Assembly: GCA_963766935.1 (NCBI GenBank)
Contig: CAVYBY010000006.1
Location: forward strand, 62,001 to 126,000
DNA: 64,000 bases
Source of the DNA: CAVYBY01 sp963766935
GTDB lineage: Bacteria > Actinomycetota > UBA4738 > HRBIN12
Reading direction: 5' to 3'
Shown here piece after piece: positions 52,309-61,173 of the stretch. Each line of letters starts with the position of its first letter. Within the stretch, counting starts at the first letter, position 1. A program made the translations under genes and the position numbers. Below the pieces are notes generated by a model. The model ran no database searches and was not told the origin of the DNA. It worked only from the letters and a program-made list of their open reading frames with translations.

Positions 52309-54171
52309 ATGACGCACGCTTCGGCCGCCGGCGACGCCGGCGACCGGGAATTGGTGACCCTCGACGGGCGCTACCACGTCCTCGAGCGGATCGCCGCCGG
52401 TGGCATGGGCGAGGTCTTCCTCGCCCAGGACGCCGTGCTGGCCCGAGAGGTCGCCATCAAGGTGCTCCACCGGTCGCTCGCCGGCGACCAGGGCTTCGTC
52501 GACCGGTTCCGCCGCGAGGCGCGCGCGGCCGCCACCCTCAACCATCCGAACATCGTGGCCGTCTACGACTGGGGCTCGGTCGACGGCATCTACTACATGG
52601 TGATGGAGCGCATCCGCGGGCGGAGCCTGCGCGAGCTCCTCAACGCCGCCAAACGGCTCGAGCCGGCCCAGGCCGCGGAGGTCGTCCGTCAGACCCTCGT
52701 CGCCCTCGAGCACGCGCACCGCAAGGGAATCGTCCATCGCGATCTCAAGCCCGAGAACGTGCTCGTCACCCTCGAGGGGGTCGTGAAGCTGACGGACCTC
52801 GGGCTGGCCCGCGCGTACGCGGACGCGAGGGCGACCCGCACGGGCGTCGTCACCGGCACCGTTCAATACCTCTCGCCGGAGCAGATCCGCGGCGAGCCGG
52901 CCGACCCGCGAAGCGACCTCTACTCGCTGGGCATCCTCACCTACGAGCTCCTGACCGGGCGCCTGCCGTTCGCGGGCGAGACGCCGATGAGCATCGCGTA
53001 CAAGCACCTGTCGGACCGGGTGCCGGCGCCGTCGGCGTCGCGCCCGTCGCTCCCGAGCGACCTGGATGCGTTCGTCCTGTCGGCGACCGATCCCAACCGC
53101 GAGCTCCGGCCCGAGTCGGCAGAGGCGATGCTTCGCGACCTCGACTCCATCCGCCCGGAGCTTCCCGAGGCGCGGTCGCTCGCCTCCCTCGTCGGGGACC
53201 TGCCGGAGGTCCGGCCCGACCCCCGCGTCGTCCCGCAGGCCGAGACGACCACGGCCTCGATCCCGGAGCCCCCACCGCCCCGGGGGCGCCGCGTGCGCCG
53301 CTTCCTCCTGCCGCTGCTCGTGCTGATCACGGTTGCCGCCGCCGCGTGGGGAGCATGGGCCTATCTGGTCCCGCACCGCGTAGCGGTCCCGCCGGTCGCG
53401 GGGCGTTCGATGAGCGAGGCCACCACGATGCTGAGCGATCTCGGCTTCACCGTCAGGCGCGCCCCGGGAGTCTTCGACGCGAAGGTCCCGGCGGGCCGCG
53501 TGCTGGCCGTTCGTCCGGATCCGGGCCGGGAGCTCGACCGCGGCGCCGTCGTCACGCTCGTCCCCTCGCTCGGTCCACGGCAGGTCGACGTGCCGGCGGT
53601 CACCGGCAAGACGCTCCGAAACGCGACGCGCGCGTTGCAGCTCGCGCAGCTCACGGTCGGCGCAACGACGCGCCGGTACAGCGACGAGGTGGCGGCCGGA
53701 CACGTGATCTCCCAGCGCCCAAGCTCGGGCCGGGCCGACGAGCACAGCGCGGTCCAGCTGGTGATCAGCCGCGGCCCTGCGCCGCGGGCGATCCCGTCGG
53801 TGGTCGGGCTCGACGCGGCGACCGCCCGAACGTCGCTGCGCGACCTCGGGTTCTCGGTGACGAAGACGACCCGCTACTCCGATACGGTCGCGCGCGGGAA
53901 CGTGATCGCGGTCAGGCCCAAGGAGACCACGCTCGTCGCGTTCGGCGGAACCGTGAAGCTCGTCGTCTCGCTCGGACCCGAGACGTTCCCGGCCCCGTCG
54001 TTCGGCGGCCTCACGAAGGACGCCGCCATCGGCCTCGCCAAGAAGGCCGGCGTCCGGCTGTCCTTCTTCGCGATCCCCGGAACCGCCGGCACCCTCGTGA
54101 TCAGCCAGGACCCCGGGCCCGGCGCGACCGTCCACGCCGGCGACGTCATCACCCTCTTCCTCGCCGGGTGA
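52309..54171 (+). CDS. pknB: Ser/Thr protein kinase PknB with four PASTA domains
   Basis: A membrane kinase sensing cell wall fragments, 620 residues. Kinase domain 21-285: glycine loop RIAAGGMGEVFLAQD, VAIK lysine (K51), HRDLKPEN (D145) and DLG at 163-165 in place of DFG, SPEQ in place of APE. One membrane segment (about 328-350). Four extracytoplasmic PASTA repeats start at about 355, 424, 493 and 560 (for example VPPVAGRSMSEATTML). It is not beside rodA/pbpA/fhaA as in model actinobacteria but is followed by nfo with a GTGA overlap. Confidence 0.95.
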   Translation: MTHASAAGDAGDRELVTLDGRYHVLERIAAGGMGEVFLAQDAVLAREVAIKVLHRSLAGDQGFVDRFRREARAAATLNHPNIVAVYDWGSVDGIYYMVMERIRGRSLRELLNAAKRLEPAQAAEVVRQTLVALEHAHRKGIVHRDLKPENVLVTLEGVVKLTDLGLARAYADARATRTGVVTGTVQYLSPEQIRGEPADPRSDLYSLGILTYELLTGRLPFAGETPMSIAYKHLSDRVPAPSASRPSLPSDLDAFVLSATDPNRELRPESAEAMLRDLDSIRPELPEARSLASLVGDLPEVRPDPRVVPQAETTTASIPEPPPPRGRRVRRFLLPLLVLITVAAAAWGAWAYLVPHRVAVPPVAGRSMSEATTMLSDLGFTVRRAPGVFDAKVPAGRVLAVRPDPGRELDRGAVVTLVPSLGPRQVDVPAVTGKTLRNATRALQLAQLTVGATTRRYSDEVAAGHVISQRPSSGRADEHSAVQLVISRGPAPRAIPSVVGLDAATARTSLRDLGFSVTKTTRYSDTVARGNVIAVRPKETTLVAFGGTVKLVVSLGPETFPAPSFGGLTKDAAIGLAKKAGVRLSFFAIPGTAGTLVISQDPGPGATVHAGDVITLFLAG

Positions 54172-55004
54172 TCCTCGGCGCGCACGTCCGGCGCGGCGCC
54201 GAGGCGACGCGCGGCGTGGTGGACGCATGCCGGGCCCGCGGCGCCGACTGCGCCCAGGTGTTCCTCTCGAACCCGCGTGGCTGGGCGGCACCCGCCGACG
54301 GGCCCGTCGCGGCCCTCGGTGAGGCCGTCACCGCGGCCGGGATCTCTCCGCTCGCGGCGCACGCGCCGTATCTCGTCAACGTGGCCTCGCCCAATTCCGA
54401 GACCCTCGCGCGTTCGAGATCGCTCGCCCGCGCCACCGTGCGCGCGGCCGCGCGGGCGGCGGCCGGCATCGTCGTCGTCCACGCCGGATCCGCGGCCGGG
54501 TCGGCCCCGGACGTGGCGGCCGAACGTGCGGCCGACTCTCTCCGAAAGCTCGGCAAGGCCCACCGAGGAGTCCGGGTCGCGGTCGAGCTCACGGCCGGAT
54601 CGCGCGGGGCGGTGGCCTCGACGATCGCCGAGGGCGCGCGGCTGCTCGAGCACGCCGGCGAGGCGCGGCTGGGGCTCTGCCTCGACACCGCACATCTGTT
54701 CGCGGCCGGCTATCCGCTGGACGGGCCCGACGGCGCAGCCAGGATCGTCACGGAGCTCCGCGACCACGGCCTGCTGGACCGGCTGCTGCTGATCCACGCC
54801 AACGACGCCGAGTTCCCCCGCGGCTCGGGCCGCGACCGGCACGCGAACATCGGCGACGGGGGGATCGGCGACGAGGGATTTCGGATCCTCGCGTCGACCC
54901 CCGAGCTGGCCCGCATCCCTTGGGTCCTCGAGACGCCCGGCGACGCCGCCCGTCAGGCCGCCGACATCGCCAAGATCCGCGCGTGGGGCTCGCCGGCCGC
55001 GTAG
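54168..55004 (+). CDS. nfo: Endonuclease IV (AP endonuclease)
   Basis: Zinc-dependent AP endonuclease of base-excision repair, 278 residues, GTG start overlapping the pknB stop. Family motifs include FLSNPRGWAAP, HAPYLVNVASPN, VVVHAGSAAGSA, LGLCLDTAHLFAAGYPLDG and HANDAEFPRGSGRDRHANIG, which carry the His, Asp and Glu zinc ligands. Length and motif order are normal. Confidence 0.93.
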   Translation: MILGAHVRRGAEATRGVVDACRARGADCAQVFLSNPRGWAAPADGPVAALGEAVTAAGISPLAAHAPYLVNVASPNSETLARSRSLARATVRAAARAAAGIVVVHAGSAAGSAPDVAAERAADSLRKLGKAHRGVRVAVELTAGSRGAVASTIAEGARLLEHAGEARLGLCLDTAHLFAAGYPLDGPDGAARIVTELRDHGLLDRLLLIHANDAEFPRGSGRDRHANIGDGGIGDEGFRILASTPELARIPWVLETPGDAARQAADIAKIRAWGSPAA

Positions 55005-55008
55005 CCGG

Positions 55009-55639
55009 CTACGGCTCCATCTCGGCGCCGCGGCCCCTCCTGATGCGCGTACCGCTCCTCGGCGAACGGCTCCGCGTGGACGTGATAGCCGCGGAGCTCC
55101 CAGAAGCCGCGGCGTGTTGTTCGCCGTGAACTCGAGGCCGCGCAGCCACTTCGCGCTCTTCCACGCGTACCGCTTGGGGACCACCAGCCGGAGCGGCCAG
55201 CCGTGCTGCGGCTCAGGTCCTGGTCCCCGTTTGGCCCAGGCGACCAGCACGTCGTCGTCCGACATGGCCTGAAGCGAGAGGTCCGACGGTAGCCGTAGTC
55301 GCAGTGCGCGATCACCCACTCGCGCCTCCCGCTTGGGTCGGGCCCGCTCGAGCAGGGCCCGGAACGGGATCCCCTCCCACGCGTTGTCGAGCGTCGTCCA
55401 CCCCGTGACGCAGTGCATGTCGGCCGGAATCGTCGCCGGCTCGCAGGTCCTGCAGCTCCCGGTAGGTCAGCGTTGAAGGGGTTCTCGACCAGGCCGCTGA
55501 GCTGAGGTCCCACGAAGCCTCGTCGAACCTGGGGATCGGCCCGTACGTGCAGGACCGGCCATCACTTCACCAGGCGCTGGCCAGGTGGCACCCGGGCGGC
55601 GATCTCCTCCGGGTACTTGGGCCGCCGAGCAGACCTCAT
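55009..55639 (-). pseudogene. Sulfite-oxidase-like molybdopterin protein, frameshifted
   Basis: Parts of a YedY/sulfite-oxidase-like protein of about 200 residues lie in different frames: YPEEIAARVPPGQRLVK (about 55565-55618), LSGLVENPFNADL (about 55458-55495), MHCVTGWTTLDNAWEGIPFRAL (split; 55353-55418), HGWPLRLVVPKRYAWKSAKW, then GFWELRGYHVHAEPFAEERY near 55100. The Cys in HCVTGW is the usual Mo ligand. At least four frame changes separate them. ATGA overlap with the broken upstream ltaE suggests one operon. Decay and sequence errors cannot be told apart here. Confidence 0.75.
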
Positions 55640-56697
55640 GCCCGACTCCCGTGAGCGCACCGAGCGTCCGCCCCCACGCCGCGACCGCCTCGCCACGCCG
55701 GCCGCGGTCACGTCGAGGTGGGTCAGCATCCGCACCTTCCCGCCACCAGGGTTGCCAGACGCCCTCGTCCTCCAGCCGGCCCCGAGCGTCCCACGCCGAG
55801 AGCCCCAGCGAGGACGTGTCCACGAAACCATGTTGGTCTCCACGGCCCACGGGTCGAGGCAGCCCGGCAGTCGTCTCAGCGATGCCCTCAGCCAGCCGGC
55901 GGCGCGCTGGCGTGGTCCTCGCCCAGACGCTTCGGCCCCTCCTCGAGAGCGATGAGACCGGCCGCGGCCATGCACGCCCGCCTGCCGCCAAGCCCCGCCG
56001 AAGAGGACCTTGGCCCGGCGGGCCTCCGCGACGAACTCCCGTGAGCCGCACAGAACCGACCCGATGGGGGCGCCCAGGCCCTTGAGACAGGCAGAACATC
56101 AGGGCGTCGACCTCGGCAGCGAACTCACCCACCGCCGTGCCGCCGGCCGCGGCGGCGTTGAAGATCCGGGCGCCGTCCAGGTGGAGCGGGAGCCCCGCGT
56201 CCTGGGTGCACCTCTCGGATGGCCTGCAGCTCGTCGGGCGGCATGACCGTCCCTCCGCCGACCTGATGCGTGTTCTCGAGGATACCAGGTCGACGACGTC
56301 GACGTCGTAGGGATCGGGCTGGACCGCGGCCTCCACCGATCTCCTGGCGTGAGCTGGCCTCGGTCGTAGCCGGGGAGCCGCGCGGTAGCGCGATACCCGA
56401 CATGGACTGCCGCGGTACGCCACCTCGACGCCGGCAACGTGCGAGGTTGCCTCGCACACCGACGTATGGCCGGTCCGCGGACGAGGAGCGGCAGGCGATC
56501 TGGTTGCAGAGATCCCGGTGGGAGGTACAGGCCGCCTCCATGCCGACGGCCTCGGCGGCGCGCTCCTGGAGCCGGTTGACGGTCGGGTCGTCGCCATACC
56601 AGTCGTCGCCGACCTCGGCGTCGGCCATCGGCCCGGCGCATGGACGCAGAGGGCTTCGTGACGGTGTCGGAGCGAAGGTCGACGCGGGGGCGCTCAT
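55636..56697 (-). pseudogene. L-threonine aldolase, multiple frameshifts
   Basis: PLP enzyme of glycine/threonine metabolism (about 350 residues when intact). Segments in several frames: VDLRSDTVTKPSASMRRA and MADAEVGDDWYGDDPTVNRL at the 5' end, HLDGARIFNAAAAGGTAVGEF in the middle, LMFCLSQGPG near the PLP lysine (K replaced by Q at the out-of-frame join), and TSSLGLSAWDARGRLEDEGV near the end. One shift is an extra base before ATGGCCGACGCC. At least six indels are needed to restore it. The start codon is uncertain. Confidence 0.75.
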
Positions 56698-56714
56698 GCG
56701 GCCAGTCTATGGGC

Positions 56715-57743
56715 TCACCCGAAGAAGACCCCGGCCTCCCGGTAGAGCTCGATCGGGACGACGTTGCGGGGTCCGAGCGCCTCCTCGATCGGGACGTCGA
56801 CGACGTCCTGGCCCCGGCGCGAGACCATGCGCCCCCACCGGCCGGCCGTCGCGACGTTCGCGGCCGCGATCCCCATCCGCGTCCCGAGCACGCGGTCGAA
56901 CGCGACGGGCGACCCCCCGCGCTGCACGTGACCGAGGATGGTCACCCGCGTCTGGAATCCGGTACGGCGCTCGATCTCGGGTGCGACGACGTTCGCCAGC
57001 CCGCCGAGGCGCGGGAACCCGTTCTCGTCCAGGTCGGGCGTCGGCAGGGTCAGCGTTCCCTCGGCGGGGACGGCGCCCTCGGCCACGACGACGATCGAGA
57101 ACCGGCTGCGCGTCATGTGCCGCGCGCGAAGCAGGCCGCAGACCTCGTCGAGATCGAAGGGGACCTCGGGGATGAGGATGGCGTCGGCCCCGCCGGCCAT
57201 CCCCGCGTACACGGCGATCCACCCGGCACTTCGTCCCATGACCTCCGCGACCATGACCCGGTCGTGGCTCTCCGCCGTCGAATGCAGGCGGTCGATGGCA
57301 TCGGTCGCGACCTGAACCGCGGTGTGGAATCCGACGGTGATGTCGGTTCCGGGGAGATCGTTGTCGATGGTCTTGGGGACCCCGACGACCGGCACGCCTT
57401 CGCGGAAGAGCCGCGCGGCGGCGCCGAGCGTTCCTTCGCCGCCGATCACGATGAGACCGTCGAGCCCGCGAGACGCGATGGTCTCGTGGATCCGTTCGAC
57501 GCCCCGCTCGGCGCGGAACGGGTCGGTGCCGGAGCTTCCGAGGATGGTGCCGCCGCGCGGAAGGATGCCGCGGATCTCGCTCAGACCCAGCGCGTCGGCG
57601 TTGTTCTCGAGCACACCCAGCCAGCCGTCGCGGAAGCCGACGAACTCGTGTCCGAGATTGGAAACACCGCGCCGGACCACGCCACGGATGACGGCGTTCA
57701 GACCGGGACAGTCGCCTCCACCGGTGAGGACTCCGAGCCGCAT
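56715..57743 (-). CDS. pfkA: 6-phosphofructokinase
   Basis: Phosphorylates fructose 6-phosphate in glycolysis, 342 residues. LGVLTGGGDCPGLNAVIRG is the nucleotide site and GGEGTLGAA carries the Gly that usually marks ATP rather than pyrophosphate use. PKTIDNDLPGTD is the catalytic loop, with the Lys also seen in actinobacterial and PPi enzymes. MGRSAGWIA and GHVQRGGSPVAFDR are intact. Phosphate donor: ATP likely, PPi not excluded. Start at 57743, 14 nt after a small charged gene. Confidence 0.93.
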   Translation of the reverse strand: MRLGVLTGGGDCPGLNAVIRGVVRRGVSNLGHEFVGFRDGWLGVLENNADALGLSEIRGILPRGGTILGSSGTDPFRAERGVERIHETIASRGLDGLIVIGGEGTLGAAARLFREGVPVVGVPKTIDNDLPGTDITVGFHTAVQVATDAIDRLHSTAESHDRVMVAEVMGRSAGWIAVYAGMAGGADAILIPEVPFDLDEVCGLLRARHMTRSRFSIVVVAEGAVPAEGTLTLPTPDLDENGFPRLGGLANVVAPEIERRTGFQTRVTILGHVQRGGSPVAFDRVLGTRMGIAAANVATAGRWGRMVSRRGQDVVDVPIEEALGPRNVVPIELYREAGVFFG

Positions 57744-57757
57744 CCCAGCGGTGTCGC

Positions 57758-57925
57758 TCAGTCCTCGTCCTCCTTCGCCTTGTCCTGCGAGCGGCGCTTC
57801 AGGACCTTGTACCAAGCGTCCTCGTACGCGTGCTCGTCGGCCGGCGAAGGTGACTCCGATTTGCCCTTCTTGGCCCGCTTCTTCTCGTCGGGGGTCGCTT
57901 CCGCGTCGGGCTCGCCGCTGTCCAT
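57758..57925 (-). CDS. 55-residue charged protein upstream of pfkA
   Basis: Begins MDSGEPDAEATPDEKKRAKK and ends EDAWYKVLKRRSQDKAKEDED in two pieces; over half of the residues are charged. It is predicted soluble and mostly disordered with a C-terminal helix. Its stop lies 14 nt before the pfkA start, where AAGGAGGACGAGGACTGAG also provides the pfkA ribosome site region. Coding is plausible from codon use and position; no family recognised. Confidence 0.55.
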   Translation of the reverse strand: MDSGEPDAEATPDEKKRAKKGKSESPSPADEHAYEDAWYKVLKRRSQDKAKEDED

Positions 57926-57976
57926 CGGGACAAGGCTACACCAGATAGGATGGGCCCCTCCGACGGGAGGTCGGTC

Positions 57977-58108
57977 GTGTTTGCCACCTGGGGATTCCTC
58001 GAATGGTTCTTCGTCGGGCTCCTGACGACGCTCACCGGAGCCGTCGGCCTGTTCGCCCTCTTCCTGTTCGTGCAGCTGTTTCGCAATCCCGGCCGCCGGC
58101 GGAGCTGA
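57977..58108 (+). CDS. 43-residue membrane microprotein
   Basis: GTG start with GGGAGG 6 nt upstream; a TAGGAT -10-like site lies at 57946-57951. The product begins MFATWGFLEWFFVGLLTTL, continues hydrophobic to about residue 36 and ends in a basic tail (RNPGRRRS), so it is a single-pass protein with the C-terminus probably inside. It stands alone between the divergent pfkA side and convergent arcC. No family recognised. Confidence 0.55.
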   Translation: MFATWGFLEWFFVGLLTTLTGAVGLFALFLFVQLFRNPGRRRS

Positions 58109-58135
58109 TCCTGTCGGCGGCGGCGCCGAACACGG

Positions 58136-59074
58136 CTAGTCGGGCACCAGCTCCGTCCCGGCTTGCCCTTGGAGCGCGGCCGGACCGTCCTCGAGATCGG
58201 CGATGACCGCGCGCTGCCCGCCGCCTTGGAGGAACAGGATCGCCGCCTGCACCTTCGGCCCCATCGAACCGGCGCCGAACGCGCCCGACCGGTGCAGCGC
58301 GGTCGCCTCCGAGACCGTCATGCGGTCGATCTCCTCGGGCATCAGCGACCCGTAGCCTCGCTGCACCTTCTTCACGTCGGTGAGGATGAGGAGCACGCGC
58401 GCCTCGACCTCTTTGGCGAGGATGGCGGCGGCCAGGTCCTTGTCGATGACGCCCTCGCGTCCGATCAACCGTGGACCTTCCTCGACGACCGGAACGCCGC
58501 CACCGCCGCTCGCGATGACGATGACGCCGTCGGCGACGAGTTGCCGGATCACCGGCGCCTCGACGATCGAGTACGGCAGCGGGCTCGGCACGACGCGCCG
58601 CCAGCCACCGTGGGGATCCGGTTTGACGATGTAGCCCAGCTCGCCGGTAAGGCGCTGCGCCTCGGCCGCCTCGTAGAACGGCCCGACGAACTTCGTGGGG
58701 TCGGCAAAGGCGGGGTCGTCGGGTCGCACGCGCGTGAGGGTGAGGACCGTCGCGACCGGCCGTTCCGTCCCGCGTTCGAAGAACACGTCGCCGATGGTCA
58801 CCTGCAGCAGGTAGCCGATCTGGCCCTGGCTCTCGGCGCCGCACACGTCCAAGGGCATCGGCGAGACCGACGCCAGCGCGGCCTCCTGCTGGAGCAGGAT
58901 CCGGCCGACCTGCGGCCCGTTGCCGTGGGTGACGACGACCTCCCACCCGAGCGAGGCGATCTCGTGGACCTTCTCGGCAGCGCGGCGGGCGGCCGCGTAC
59001 ATCTCCTCGTACGTGTCGTCGGCCCCGCGCCGCAGCAGCGCGTTCCCACCGAACGCCACGACGACCCGGTCCAC
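58136..59074 (-). CDS. arcC: Carbamate kinase
   Basis: Transfers phosphate between carbamoyl phosphate and ADP, 312 residues, GTG start after GGCGGAGACG. VVAFGGNALLRRG is the N-terminal phosphate loop, VVTHGNGPQVG the substrate site, and VIASGGGGVPVVEE and LTDVKKVQRGYG are family motifs; the C-terminal FGAGSMGPKVQAA is intact. No arginine deiminase or ornithine carbamoyltransferase gene is nearby, so it may serve purine or allantoin degradation with the upstream COG2403 gene. Confidence 0.92.
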   Translation of the reverse strand: MDRVVVAFGGNALLRRGADDTYEEMYAAARRAAEKVHEIASLGWEVVVTHGNGPQVGRILLQQEAALASVSPMPLDVCGAESQGQIGYLLQVTIGDVFFERGTERPVATVLTLTRVRPDDPAFADPTKFVGPFYEAAEAQRLTGELGYIVKPDPHGGWRRVVPSPLPYSIVEAPVIRQLVADGVIVIASGGGGVPVVEEGPRLIGREGVIDKDLAAAILAKEVEARVLLILTDVKKVQRGYGSLMPEEIDRMTVSEATALHRSGAFGAGSMGPKVQAAILFLQGGGQRAVIADLEDGPAALQGQAGTELVPD

Positions 59075-59100
59075 CGACGCGTCTCCGCCCGACGGTTCGC

Positions 59101-60416
59101 CTACAGGACGGGAGCCAGCACGTCGCGGAGCGACGGCGACCCCGGAAGCACCTCGAGGTCGTAGCGCACCCGGACGGCCGGCTTCCTGATGTCGACCACC
59201 TTGCGCAGATCGATCGGTGTGCCGATCACGACGAGGTCCACGTCGGCGGCGTCGATGATCTTCGCCATTTCTGCGAGCTGCTCGTCGCTGTACCCCATCG
59301 CCGGCAGCACGGCCCCGACGTCGTAGCGCTCGAGCGTCTCGGCGATGCTTCCGACCGCCCACGGGCGCGGGTCGACGATCTCGGCCGCACCGTTCCGCTG
59401 CGCCGCGACGACGCCCGCGCCGATCTTCATCTCGCCGTGCGTCAGCGTCGGCCCGTCCTCGACGACCAGCACGCGCTTGCCACGGATCAGCTCCGGGTCG
59501 TCGACGGTCACCGCGGAGTTCGCCTTCACCACCGTGGCCGACGGGTTGAGCTGCGCGATCGTCTCGTCGAGCTCCGCAACCTGCTCGGAGGTCGCCGAGT
59601 CCATCTTGGCGATGATGACGACGTCGGCCATTCGCAGATTCGCCTCGCCCGGGTGGTACCGCGTCTCGTGGCCCGCCCGGAGCGGGTCGACGACGCACGA
59701 TGTGCACGGTCGGCCGGTAGAAGGGCAGGTCGTTGTTGCCGCCGTCCCACAGGAGGACGTCGCACTCGGCCTGCGCCTGCTCGAGGATGGCGCCGTAGTC
59801 GACGCCGGCGTAGATCACGGTTCCGCTCGCGATGTGCGGCTCGTACTCCTCCCGCTCCTCGATCGTCGTGTCGTAGCGATCGAGGTCCGCCATCTCCGCG
59901 TAGCGCTGCACGCGCTGGGCGGCGAGGTCCCCGTACGGCATCGGGTGACGGACCGCCACGACGCGGCGTCCGGCGTCCTTGATGGTCTGCGCGACCGCGC
60001 GCGTCGTCTGGCACTTCCCGACACCCGTGCGCACGGCCGTCACGGCGACGACGGGAACGGTGCGCCTCGAGCATCGTCGCGTCCGGTCCCAGCAGCACGA
60101 AGTTGGCGCCGGCCGCCAGCGCCCGGCTGGCCGTGTGCATGACGTGCTCGTGGGAGACGTCGGAGTAGGCGAAGACGACGTCGGTGACGCCGAGGCTGCC
60201 AATCAGATCCGCCATCTCGGACTCGAGGTGGATCGCGATGCCGTTCGGGTAGCGAGGTCCTGCGAGCACGGCCGGGTAGACGCGGTCGTCGATGAACGGG
60301 ATCTGCGTGGCCGTGAAGGCCACGACCTCGGTTCCGGGATCGTCGCGATAGACCACGTTGAAGTTGTGGAAGTCGCGGCCCGCAGCTCCCATGATGAGGA
60401 CACGGCGCTCGGACAT
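59101..60416 (-). CDS. COG2403 cyclic 2,3-diphosphoglycerate synthetase-like GTPase, two frameshifts
   Basis: About 438 residues when repaired. The first part reads VLIMGAAGRDFHNFNVVYRD, a Rossmann-like start. The NTP loop is RTGVGKCQTTRAVAQTIKD, followed by VRHPMPYGDLAAQRVQRYA. The last part has MADVVIIAKMDSATSEQVAE, a GTPase-like NKxD region, and VVEDGPTLTHGEMKIGAG. One extra base near 60061 (before ACCGTTCCC) and one near 59703 (before GTCGTCGACCCG) break the frame. The family is often paired with arcC, as here, and with molybdenum or selenium enzymes. Its true reaction in bacteria is uncertain. Confidence 0.85.
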
Positions 60417-60525
60417 GGCAAGGCTCCTCCTGGTCGAGGGTGGTTTGATCCGCGGGGAACGGGCGCCCGCTCTTCGATCCGCAATCTACTCCGAAGTCCC
60501 GCCCGCGCGCACCGGCCGAAGGGCC

Positions 60526-61173
60526 TCACCGGCCCCCCAGGCCCAGGTCGCCCGGCTCGTCGACGTCGTGCAGCGTGCCGCGGGACGGATCGAGGGCGGT
60601 CCACCGGTCCTCGGCCAACTCCAGCGCGCCGAGGCGGCGAAGGAGCGCCCGCACCGAGGCCCCCGGTCCCGGCGGAAACGACGCGGCCGCCTCGATCGCC
60701 GGGCGTGTCCGGACGACCGCGGGGAGCGGCCGGAGCCCTCCCTCGTCGAGCAGCGCGACGGCATCGGGGTTGGAGGTCCGCGCCTCGGCGAGCATCTGCG
60801 TGAGGACCTCCGGCGAAAGATCGGGCATGTCCCCGCCGGCGACCACGGTCCACTCGGTCCTCGCGTGCCGGAGCCCCGCCGCGACGCCGGCGAGTGGTCC
60901 GCCGCCGGAGACCGCATCCCGCGCCACGACGACGCCGAGGCCCGGCGGAAGATCCGGCTCGGGAGCGTCCGCGGCGACCACCACGACGACCGCTGCGCAC
61001 ACCTCGGTCATGCGGCGGACGGCGTGATGCAGCAACGGAGCGCCGCGAAACGGCGCGACGAGCTTGTCGGAGCCGAAGCGAGTCGATCGTCCGCCGGCGA
61101 GCACCAGACCGGTGGCGTCGGCGGCCGGGCTACGGCCGGGTCGTCCCACCCGCCGCCCCACCCGATGTGTCAC
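60526..61173 (-). CDS. mobA: Molybdenum cofactor guanylyltransferase-like protein
   Basis: A nucleotidyltransferase of the MobA type, about 200 residues. TGLVLAGGRSTRFGSDKL is the NTP-binding loop, VAGGDMPDLSPEVL the metal-binding Asp region, and GGGPLAGVAAGL a family motif. It would attach GMP to Mo-molybdopterin, fitting the neighbouring molybdoenzyme genes. The start is uncertain: GTG 61173 is given, but the frame is open into the upstream Fe-S gene, so as written the two are fused. MocA-like CMP transfer is an alternative. Confidence 0.82.
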   Translation of the reverse strand: MTHRVGRRVGRPGRSPAADATGLVLAGGRSTRFGSDKLVAPFRGAPLLHHAVRRMTEVCAAVVVVVAADAPEPDLPPGLGVVVARDAVSGGGPLAGVAAGLRHARTEWTVVAGGDMPDLSPEVLTQMLAEARTSNPDAVALLDEGGLRPLPAVVRTRPAIEAAASFPPGPGASVRALLRRLGALELAEDRWTALDPSRGTLHDVDEPGDLGLGGR

